From the NCBI GenBank assembly GCA_031555615.1, contig JAVBUF010000080.1, positions 1 through 28,019 of the forward strand: a stretch of DNA of 28,019 nt. The letters run 5' to 3'. A program made the translations under genes and the position numbers. Positions 8,126 through 14,785 of this stretch are shown piece by piece. A model generated the notes under the pieces. That model was not told the DNA's origin and did not search any database. It saw nothing but the letters and a program-made list of their open reading frames with translations. Position 1 is the stretch's first letter; every line of letters starts with the position of its first letter. This stretch comes from UBA935 sp031555615 (GTDB lineage: Bacteria; Bacillota; Clostridia; Lachnospirales; Lachnospiraceae).

Positions 8126-9221
8126 CAGTCTGCACCTCCATTATTTTTTTCCGGAATACCAATTGAAACCGGCCGAAAAATTCACATCCTAAAATAAAGA
8201 ATAAAATAATCCCTTGCAGCACATCCGCACAGTCCGTGGATATTCCATAAGCTGACTGGATAACACTGCTGCCCTTTTCCAATACCCCGAACAACACCGA
8301 TATAATCAATATATTCACCGGATTCAGATTTCCCAGCCAGGCTACGATAATGGCGGTAAATCCTACACCCCCGGCCACCCCGGCAGCCAGCGTCAAATCC
8401 GAACCGGTGGCTTGTGCCATACCGGCTATACCACATACCGCACCGCTCAAAAACATGGTTCGCAAGATAATCTTACGGACATTCATGCCGGCATAACGGG
8501 CCGTTCCATGGCTCTTTCCCACCACCTGCAGTTCGTATCCCTGTTTGGAATATTTGATATAAACGGCCACAAATACCAATACCACCAGAGCAAAAATCCA
8601 TCCCATATGGACACCGAATAATTTGGGCAGGTGAGCACTTTTCTCAAATGCGGCAATCTTGGCAAATCCGGGATTGGCCGGATCCCGCCAGGGACCATCC
8701 CGCAGAAAGCTGATCAAATGTAATGCCACATAATTAAGCATCAAGGTAAATAAGGTTTCGTTAGTATTGTACCTGGCTTTAAAATAGGCCGGTATCAATC
8801 CCCATAATCCACCTCCCATTATGCCTGCCAATATCATTACCACCATCAATATCGGACCGGGCCAGTTGGCATGAAATAAAGCAAAATAAGACGCAAAAAT
8901 AGCACCCATTATAATCTGCCCCTCTGCCCCGATATTCCAAAACTGCATTTTAAAGGCCAAGGTTACCCCTAAAGAAGCCATCAATAACGGAATGATAATT
9001 TTTACTGTGGCCTGAATGGCCATCTTACTTCTCACCGCACCACTGATAATCGTACCATATACCAAAAAGGGATTATGTCCCACCACCAATATGAATATTC
9101 CACCGGCAACAAGAGCCAGCAAAAAAGCGGCAAGATGCAATTTCAACTGCTCTTTGGAGGACATTTCAGCCCTTTTCATCATCCGTACCAGAGGTTCTTT
9201 TACCTGCTGTCTATGCTTCAT
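8109..9221 (-). CDS. nucleoside-type ABC transporter permease (first permease)
   Basis: A 370-residue NupP/YufP-type permease of the BPD_transp_2 family. After a basic cytoplasmic N-terminus, helices begin near residue 30. The segments LGVTLAFKMQFWNIGAEGQI and FKARYNTNETLFTLMLNYVA are hallmarks of this permease type. The coupling loop is VGKSHGTARYAGMNV. I place the start at the ATG 9219-9221, preceded by AAGGAGGAGGA about 6 nt away, rather than the upstream ATG at 9248. The start overlaps the ATPase stop by 11 bp, and the gene overlaps the next permease, indicating tight coupling. Confidence 0.92.
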   Translation of the reverse strand: MKHRQQVKEPLVRMMKRAEMSSKEQLKLHLAAFLLALVAGGIFILVVGHNPFLVYGTIISGAVRSKMAIQATVKIIIPLLMASLGVTLAFKMQFWNIGAEGQIIMGAIFASYFALFHANWPGPILMVVMILAGIMGGGLWGLIPAYFKARYNTNETLFTLMLNYVALHLISFLRDGPWRDPANPGFAKIAAFEKSAHLPKLFGVHMGWIFALVVLVFVAVYIKYSKQGYELQVVGKSHGTARYAGMNVRKIILRTMFLSGAVCGIAGMAQATGSDLTLAAGVAGGVGFTAIIVAWLGNLNPVNILIISVLFGVLEKGSSVIQSAYGISTDCADVLQGIILFFILGCEFFGRFQLVFRKKIMEVQTDGNVN

Positions 9222-10767
9222 GACTGTCCTCCTCCTTTTCCTGCACATCTTTCTTTTTTCCTGCCATCAGCAGCCCGATTTCTTCCTTGGTGGTTGTTTT
9301 GGCATCCACAATCCCGGTTATCTCACCATTGCACATAACCATAATCTGATCAGCCAGTTCCAACAGCACGTCCAAGTCTTCTCCAATAAAAAGAACCGCA
9401 ACCTTTTTCTTTTTTTGCTCATTTAACATATCATATATGATATATGAAGAATTGATATCCAGTCCTCTGACCGGATAAGCCGTAATCAGCAGATTAGGCT
9501 GCGCTTCAATCTCTCTTCCCAACAAAACCTTCTGCACATTACCTCCGGACATGAGCCGTACCGGTGCTTCAATATCGGAAGTAACGATTTCCAAATCTTC
9601 CTTCATCTTTTCAGCCAATTTTCTGGCGGGCGGGCGGTCCACGAACACTCCCTTGCCCAGATGATATCTTTTCAGCAGCATATTGTCGGTCATCCCCATA
9701 TCACCGATCAATCCCATTCCCAATCGGTCCTCGGGAACAAAACTCATGCTGATCCCTCTTTCTATAATCTCAACAGGAGTCATGCCGGTAATATTCTTAC
9801 GCCGGTGCAGGATCGCGCCTTCTTTTACTTCCATAAGTCCGGCAATCGTCTCACACAGTTCCTTTTGACCGCTTCCGGCTACCCCGGCAACTCCCAATAT
9901 CTTACCGGTCTCAATTTGAAAACTGATATCCTTAAGAGCCTGGGTTCCGTCCAACCGGTCCACACTCAGATGATTTACTTCCAACAGTACTTCATGGTTC
10001 TGTGTAACCGGCCGGTTGATCTTCAAATCCACCGGTCTGCCAACCATCAGCTCAGTAAGTTCTTTTTCATTGGTCCCGTCTGTATTTACAGTATCAATGC
10101 TCTCGCCTTTCCGTAAAATAGTAACCCGATCGCTGATGGCCATTACCTCGTTAAGTTTGTGCGTAATAATGATAATGGCGTTTCCCTGTTCCTTCATCTT
10201 GCGTAAGATAGCAAACAGTTTTTCAATTTCCTGCGGCGTGAGTACTGCCGTAGGTTCGTCTAAAATCAAAATATCTGCTCCCCGATACAGCACCTTCATA
10301 ATTTCTACCGTCTGTTTCTCACTAACAGACATATGATATATTTTTTTATCGGGATCGGTATTCAGTCCAAACTGGCTGCTGATGGTATTGATTTTTTCCG
10401 TCAATGCTCTGGGAGCGATTCTCTTTTCCTTGACTCCAAGCACAATATTTTCTTTTGCCGAAAAAACATCTACCAATTTAAAATGCTGGTGAATCATCCC
10501 TATTCCCAGTTTGGCAGCATCCAACGGATCTTTGATGATTACCTCACTGCCATCAATAAATATCTGTCCTTTGTCAGGACGGTAAATGCCGGAAAGCATA
10601 TTCATCAAGGTCGTTTTACCTGAGCCGTTTTCACCCAGCAATGCCAGTATTTCCCCGTATTTTACATTCAAATCAATATTATTGTTGGCCACTACCTCAC
10701 CAAAGGTTTTGCGTATTCCCCGGCATTCGATTGCATACGGCTTCTCTTTTTGGTCCAAATCAAGCAC
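9211..10767 (-). CDS. nucleoside-type ABC transporter ATPase, two fused nucleotide-binding domains
   Basis: A 518-residue protein of the YufO/NupO, sugar-importer-like class with two NBDs. NBD1 has Walker A GENGSGKTT (about 45-53), Q-loop IHQHF, a signature written SVSEKQ and Walker B ILILDEPTAVLT. NBD2 has a degenerate Walker A (GVAGSGQKEL), signature MSGGNVQK and a Walker B region LLITAYPVRGLDI without the usual glutamate, which is normal for this class. In NBD1 the signature glycine is replaced by serine (family usual: SVGxxQ), which is unusual. It powers import with the two downstream permeases and the upstream lipoprotein. A hairpin separates it from the lipoprotein gene. Confidence 0.93.
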   Translation of the reverse strand: MLDLDQKEKPYAIECRGIRKTFGEVVANNNIDLNVKYGEILALLGENGSGKTTLMNMLSGIYRPDKGQIFIDGSEVIIKDPLDAAKLGIGMIHQHFKLVDVFSAKENIVLGVKEKRIAPRALTEKINTISSQFGLNTDPDKKIYHMSVSEKQTVEIMKVLYRGADILILDEPTAVLTPQEIEKLFAILRKMKEQGNAIIIITHKLNEVMAISDRVTILRKGESIDTVNTDGTNEKELTELMVGRPVDLKINRPVTQNHEVLLEVNHLSVDRLDGTQALKDISFQIETGKILGVAGVAGSGQKELCETIAGLMEVKEGAILHRRKNITGMTPVEIIERGISMSFVPEDRLGMGLIGDMGMTDNMLLKRYHLGKGVFVDRPPARKLAEKMKEDLEIVTSDIEAPVRLMSGGNVQKVLLGREIEAQPNLLITAYPVRGLDINSSYIIYDMLNEQKKKKVAVLFIGEDLDVLLELADQIMVMCNGEITGIVDAKTTTKEEIGLLMAGKKKDVQEKEEDSHEA

Positions 10768-10785
10768 TCCTTCCCTGCAATACCA

Positions 10786-10828
10786 AATAACAGGAGATCA
10801 CAAGTATACCATCTGATCTCCTGTTATT
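10786..10828 (-). terminator. intercistronic hairpin between lipoprotein and ATPase genes
   Basis: The arms 10786-10800 and 10814-10828 are a perfect 15-bp inverted repeat (AATAACAGGAGATCA and its complement) around a 13-nt loop. On the minus strand the stem is followed by TGGTATTG rather than a T-run. It is therefore better seen as a partial terminator or a 3'-end-protecting hairpin that would give more lipoprotein than ATPase and permease. Confidence 0.65.
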
Positions 10829-10848
10829 AAGTTACCCATTATAGCATT

Positions 10849-12027
10849 TTATTTTTCTGTTACATTTTTAAAGTACCAGTCGATTCCACCCTGAATAGTT
10901 GCATCATCCAAAGTGCCGCCTTCCGTACCTACGGTATTACCGTCATTGGTTTCAATCACCCCGTCAAATACATTGAAGCTGCCATCAACCATGGTCTTCT
11001 GAACTTCTTCAATCTGAGCTTTGATATCGGCATCATTCAAATCATTCAAAGCGGATAAGGCAACCATATCTTCCTTCATACCGCCATAATAATTCTCGCC
11101 GGTCCAGGTACCGTTTACTGCCTGTTCTACTGCCCAGGTATAGTATGCACCCCAGTTCCAGGTTACTGAGCACAATACGGCATCAGGAGCATCCTTGGAC
11201 ATATCGGAGTTATATCCCACACCATATACACCGGCTTCTTCGGCTGCCAGCTGGGGATTAGGAGTATCACAGTGCTGAGCGATAACATCACAGCCATCAG
11301 CGATGAGGGCCTGCGCCGCCTGCTTTTCACCTTCCGGATCATACCAGCTGTTGGTGACCTTTACAAATACTTCAGCATCAGGGTTTACTGCGTAAACACC
11401 CATTGCAAAAGCATCAATACCGCCGCCGGTTTCGGAAAGTGTCTTACCGAATGCGGATACATAGCCGATTTTATTGCTTTCGGTCTTAGCACCTGCGGCC
11501 ATACCGGATAAATATCTGGCCTGATAAATTCTACCGAAATAATTGTTAAAATTAGTACCGTTTGACTTATATCCCGAACCATGAGAAATAATTACCTCAG
11601 GGTATTCAGCGGCCACCTTCTCACAAGTATCCATATATCCATAACTGGTTGCAAAGATAATCTGGCAGCCTTCTTCGATACATTCCAGCATCGCTGACTC
11701 AATTGCGGTGGGATCGGAATCATTGGTATTATTTTTTCTGATAATCTGATTGTCGTTCAGTCCCAGGGCTTTCTGCATAGCTACGATTCCCTGATCATGA
11801 GTATAGGTATATCCTGATCCTTCAGCGGGATCGGTAATATGGATAACCCCTACCTTTAAATCTTCTTTGGCAATAGCTGGGAATAATCCCTCACCGCTGA
11901 CCGCCTCGGTGCCTGCTTCGGTCACTTCTTTGTCCGTTACATTTGTCTTTTCGGTACTGCTGCATCCTGCCAGAATAGTCATAGCCAGAATTCCACACAA
12001 TACCACACTCAGTACTTTCTTTTTCAT
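10849..12027 (-). CDS. BMP-family (PnrA/Med-like) substrate-binding lipoprotein
   Basis: A 392-residue exported lipoprotein. The signal peptide ends in the lipobox LAGC with the acylated cysteine at residue 22, followed by a polar linker to about residue 50. The mature domain begins LKVGVIHITDPAEGSGYTY, the usual start of BMP/PnrA proteins. It also carries CQIIFATSYGYMD, GRIYQARYLSGMAAG and the hinge-region DVIAQHCDTPNP. BMP proteins bind nucleosides or related ligands and deliver them to NupOPQ-type transporters. First gene of the operon, with AGGAGGAG 4 nt before the ATG and a good promoter. The actual ligand cannot be told from sequence. Confidence 0.93.
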   Translation of the reverse strand: MKKKVLSVVLCGILAMTILAGCSSTEKTNVTDKEVTEAGTEAVSGEGLFPAIAKEDLKVGVIHITDPAEGSGYTYTHDQGIVAMQKALGLNDNQIIRKNNTNDSDPTAIESAMLECIEEGCQIIFATSYGYMDTCEKVAAEYPEVIISHGSGYKSNGTNFNNYFGRIYQARYLSGMAAGAKTESNKIGYVSAFGKTLSETGGGIDAFAMGVYAVNPDAEVFVKVTNSWYDPEGEKQAAQALIADGCDVIAQHCDTPNPQLAAEEAGVYGVGYNSDMSKDAPDAVLCSVTWNWGAYYTWAVEQAVNGTWTGENYYGGMKEDMVALSALNDLNDADIKAQIEEVQKTMVDGSFNVFDGVIETNDGNTVGTEGGTLDDATIQGGIDWYFKNVTEK

Positions 12028-12072
12028 AATCTCCTCCTAGATGTATTGTATTATTTTAAAAATAATATTTAT

Positions 12073-12101
12073 ATCATAGCAAAAGGACACATAATCTGCA
12101 A
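12073..12101 (-). promoter_or_regulatory. predicted promoter of the nucleoside transporter operon
   Basis: Minus-strand TTGCAG (12096-12101), 17-bp spacer, TATGAT (12073-12078), about 45 bp upstream of the lipoprotein ATG. No riboswitch fits in the short AT-rich leader. Confidence 0.6.
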
Positions 12102-12144
12102 GCAACTTTTATATACTATAGAAAATCTTTTGAACAGGTCCTGT

Positions 12145-13458
12145 ATGTCTCATTTTATATATCTTATCGAAAAAACCAATGGGTTTCTGTGGGGCGGTCC
12201 CTTTCTCCTGTTACTGATGGGAACCCACCTGTTTTTTACCATACATCTGAAATTTCCGCAAAAGAATCTTATCAAAGCAATTAAAATGTCCGTCATACCC
12301 GAGAAGAATGCGGACCGGCAAAATCTATCCGTCTTTGCCACACTGGCCACAACCTTAGCCGCCACTTTAGGAACCGGTAATATTATCGGGGTATCAACTG
12401 CGGTTGCTCTGGGCGGCCCCGGGGCGGTATTCTGGTGCTGGCTGACCGGTATCCTGGGTATGGCCACCGCTTATAGCGAATGCTTCTTAAGCGTTCGTTA
12501 TCGATCCCGAAGTACCGATGGCACATACAAGGGCGGTCCCATGTATGTATGGGAAAATGGTTTACATAATAAACATATGGGGAAAGTATATGCATTTCTT
12601 ACCCTTCTCACCGCTTTTGGGGTAGGCTGTACCACCCAATCCAATTCCATCACACAGACCACCACTATGAGCTTCGGCATCTCCCCTCATATTGTGGGTT
12701 TTGCCGCTGCCATCGTAGCCGGCCTGGTAATTATCGGCGGTGTGAAATCCATCGGCAGTTTTTGTGTGAAACTGGTTCCGCTATTGGGCATCTTATATAC
12801 CCTGAGCTGTCTGGTTCTCCTTTGGATCAACCGCGATACCCTGCTGGCTGCTGTCCTCCTCATTTTAAAACATGCCCTGCTTCCCCGGGCTGCTATGGGC
12901 GGTGCCGTGGGTTCTTCTCTAATGCTTACTGCCCGCTACGGAATCGCCAGAGGGCTCTTCACCAATGAAGCCGGTATCGGAACCGCAGCCATTGCCGCTG
13001 CCGCTACTGACACCCCCTCTCCCATGAAACAGGCTTATGTTTCCATGACCGCTGTTTTCTGGGATACGGTAGTGATGTGTCTTCTCTCCGGACTGGTGAT
13101 TGTTTCCAATATGATTAAAAACCCGGCCTCTATTCTGGGGGTGAATGAAGCCGGGCTTACTGATGCCGCTTTTACATATTTACCATTTTTCGGTAATATC
13201 TTTTTATCCTGCTGCCTGATTGCTTTTGCCATCACCACCCTCATCGGATGGTCCTATATGGGGGAGCGGGCCATGGAATACCTGGCCGGTCCCAAGGGCA
13301 TCCCTTTATACAAGGTCGGCTACATCGTGATGATCTACATCGGCGCCGTCATCCCCCTGAACGTTGTCTGGGAATGCACCGACCTCATCAACGCCCTGAT
13401 GATCCTTCCCAGTGTGGCTGCGCTATTCCTCCTCCACCGGGAGATTCGGGCTGATTGA
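12145..13458 (+). CDS. AGCS-family alanine/glycine:cation symporter
   Basis: A 437-residue membrane protein importing a small amino acid (alanine, glycine or similar) with Na+ or H+. The family block TLAATLGTGNIIGVSTAVAL followed by GGPGAVFWCW lies near residues 70-100. YKGGPMYVWENGL and FTNEAGIGTAAIAAAA are further signatures. The frame is open to an ATG at 12046, but family members begin just before the first helix, as here at MSHFIYLIEKTNGFLWGG. The ribosome site is weak (AGG, 7 nt upstream). It diverges from the transporter operon and converges on the repeat region and P-II gene. Substrate is inferred only at family level. Confidence 0.9.
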   Translation: MSHFIYLIEKTNGFLWGGPFLLLLMGTHLFFTIHLKFPQKNLIKAIKMSVIPEKNADRQNLSVFATLATTLAATLGTGNIIGVSTAVALGGPGAVFWCWLTGILGMATAYSECFLSVRYRSRSTDGTYKGGPMYVWENGLHNKHMGKVYAFLTLLTAFGVGCTTQSNSITQTTTMSFGISPHIVGFAAAIVAGLVIIGGVKSIGSFCVKLVPLLGILYTLSCLVLLWINRDTLLAAVLLILKHALLPRAAMGGAVGSSLMLTARYGIARGLFTNEAGIGTAAIAAAATDTPSPMKQAYVSMTAVFWDTVVMCLLSGLVIVSNMIKNPASILGVNEAGLTDAAFTYLPFFGNIFLSCCLIAFAITTLIGWSYMGERAMEYLAGPKGIPLYKVGYIVMIYIGAVIPLNVVWECTDLINALMILPSVAALFLLHREIRAD

Positions 13459-13480
13459 TGGCGAACGGGGAGGCTGTGGA

Positions 13481-13645
13481 TCTGCCGGGGGCCCCTCTCG
13501 GTTACAACGAAATGCGCGTTCCAGGGAACTGCGATGAGCCTTAAGACAATCCGAAACTCGCCCAGTGGGGCTCCTTTCGGATAAAGTCTCATCTCCGTTG
13601 TCACTTCAGGCATTTCTTATGTAACCGAGAGGGGCCCCCGGCAGA
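13481..13645 (-). repeat. structured intergenic repeat, copy A
   Basis: Perfect 25-bp outer arms at 13481-13505 and 13621-13645 (TCTGCCGGGGGCCCC… and its complement) enclose a 117-nt core (13502-13618, minus strand) that recurs as copy B. In minus-strand order the core can fold into: AACG/CGTT closing stem; GATGAG/CTCATC; ATCCGAAA/TTTCGGAT; a GCCC-CACT-GGGC tip separated from the previous stem by a GGA/GAG internal loop; and a GTTC-CCTG-GAAC side hairpin. The core is 106/117 identical to copy B. A short frame runs through it, but the substitution pattern favours structure over protein. Identity is unknown; a ncRNA, a MITE-like element or a palindromic repetitive element are the options. Confidence 0.85.
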
Positions 13646-13676
13646 GTTCTACGTTCTCACTATCGCTATCGCTCAT
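13617..13676 (-). CDS. possible 19-codon leader ORF entering copy A
   Basis: ATG at 13674-13676 begins a frame reading MSDSDSENVELCRGPLSVT and ending TAA at 13617-13619, where the repeat core begins. GGGGA sits 2-3 nt upstream of the ATG, too close to be ideal. About half the codons lie in the GC-rich outer arm, so this may be chance. Copy B has no matching ATG-started frame. Confidence 0.2.
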   Translation of the reverse strand: MSDSDSENVELCRGPLSVT

Positions 13677-13829
13677 TTTCCCCATCAAAAAAACTTTTTA
13701 AAACTTCATATCTAAGTATTCTTGCTTACACAAAAGTCTTTATACCAACAGTATGTGTGACAAGATTCCTTTAGCCAAAACCCAGCTTCGCTTCAAAACC
13801 TTGGACGCACCCTCCACAACCACGAAAAA

Positions 13830-14029
13830 GGGGCGGCACTCTGCCTCCCGTCCGGACTTTCTGACTTATCGCAAAAGAAATACATGAAGTGACAACGGAA
13901 ACGAGACTTTATCCGAATGGAGCCCCACTGGGCGAGATTCGGATTGTATTAAGGCTCGTTGCAGTTCTCTGGAACGCGTATTTCGTTGTAATAAGTCAGA
14001 AAGTCCGAAGCGAACCAGACCGCCGCCCC
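13830..14029 (+). repeat. structured intergenic repeat, copy B
   Basis: The 117-nt core is at 13875-13991 (plus strand). It is enclosed by perfect 17-bp arms at 13853-13869 and 13991-14007 (CGGACTTTCTGACTTAT and its complement), unrelated in sequence to the arms of copy A. A further 8-bp pairing GGGGCGGC (13830-13837) with GCCGCCCC (14022-14029) extends the closing stem across internal loops. Core stems match those of copy A with compensatory changes: AACGAG/CTCGTT instead of GATGAG/CTCATC, and ATCCGAAT/ATTCGGAT instead of ATCCGAAA/TTTCGGAT. It lies 3' of, and antisense to, the P-II-like gene. Confidence 0.85.
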
Positions 14030-14081
14030 GTTCTACAGCCCTCGGGTGCCTCACAGCCTCCCGCGAAGCGTCCCACTTTAG

Positions 14082-14777
14082 TCAAAGCTTGGCAATACTC
14101 TCAATCCCCAAAGAACAGGCCACCGCCGCCGCTTCCGTATTGAGTCCATGCTTTTTATTGATGATTTCCATAATGGCATTGCGGTTTTCCTTGGCAGTGA
14201 CAATAAAGATAATTTCTTTTTCCTTCTGGAGGGTAATCCCGTAAAACTGGGTAACATCCTCGCCGCCTGCCCAGCGGGAACGAATAACCGTTCCTCCTCT
14301 GGCACCGGCACTTCTTGCCGTATCCATTACGTCATCTGTGTGTCCCTGATTTACTACAACCAAAATCAGGCTGTCATTTCCGCTCTGCATCATACTTCCT
14401 CCATTTCCGTCCTCCGCCTGCTCCTGCTTCTGTTCAAACAGGGTCGCCGCCACCAAATTGGTGAGGCCGGTCAGAGGCATATCAAACACAATGCCCTTGG
14501 CATCTAATTCTTCATATAGATTTTCCTGTAATTCATACATCAGGTGGTTCACATTGGTATCGCAGCCCAGGCTGATCAACACATCTCGTTCCGAAGTACC
14601 AAAGCCCAACACATCCAACAACTCGGAAGATGCCGTTCCCTGGCCCACACATTGAAAATTACAGAAAACACTGTATTTCGCAAATAATCGGGCAACGGCT
14701 GTTCCCTGTCCGCGCTCGACAAATGCAATTACCAGCTTAACGCCGTCTTTTTTTTCTGCCATGCTGTTTCCTTCCAT
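14082..14777 (-). CDS. P-II-like protein, two P-II-like halves
   Basis: A 231-residue protein with two ferredoxin-like halves joined by a polar linker (about 118-140, rich in Q, E, G). The C-terminal half has the P-II signature GARGGTVIRSRWAGG and ends HGLNTEAAAVACSLGIES. The N-terminal half (VKLVIAFVERGQGTAVARLF… VGQGTASSELLDVLG) is a diverged P-II unit. Classical P-II has one domain of about 112 residues, so this is double length. It starts 8 bp after the DUF1538 gene; an alternative ATG at 14762 has GGAAGGA 6 nt upstream. It probably senses a nucleotide or metabolite and regulates the DUF1538 membrane protein, by analogy with P-II control of AmtB; this is inference. Confidence 0.85.
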   Translation of the reverse strand: MEGNSMAEKKDGVKLVIAFVERGQGTAVARLFAKYSVFCNFQCVGQGTASSELLDVLGFGTSERDVLISLGCDTNVNHLMYELQENLYEELDAKGIVFDMPLTGLTNLVAATLFEQKQEQAEDGNGGSMMQSGNDSLILVVVNQGHTDDVMDTARSAGARGGTVIRSRWAGGEDVTQFYGITLQKEKEIIFIVTAKENRNAIMEIINKKHGLNTEAAAVACSLGIESIAKL

Positions 14778-14785
14778 ATTAATCC

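Larger units (their letters stand above)
13459..14081. other. gene-free interval between convergent genes, carrying two divergent structured repeats
   Basis: These 623 bp hold copy A (13481-13645, minus) and copy B (13830-14029, plus), listed separately, with a 184-bp AT-richer centre (13646-13829). The two copies point outward from the centre, each antisense to the gene it faces. The 11-mer CACAGCCTCCC occurs on the 3' side of both copies (complement at 13468-13478; 14052-14062). Reading frames across the copies look accidental. I see no credible promoter in the centre beyond weak matches. Confidence 0.75.

Noticed and set aside
12046..12144. N-terminal extension of the AGCS symporter
   Set aside because: These codons lie over the promoter and leader of the divergent operon, and family members start at the position I chose.
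13335..13613. Open frame through copy A on the minus strand (…EMRLYPKGAPLGEFRIVL…) as a protein
   Set aside because: The matching frame in copy B gives a similar peptide, but differences fall at codon positions 1, 2 and 3 about equally (3, 2 and 4 among the in-frame codons compared), and six of the 11 core differences preserve base pairing. It runs into the AGCS gene in antisense and has no ribosome site.
13889..14143. Open frame through copy B on the plus strand (GTG start) as a protein
   Set aside because: Same reason as copy A; it also runs antisense into the P-II-like gene.
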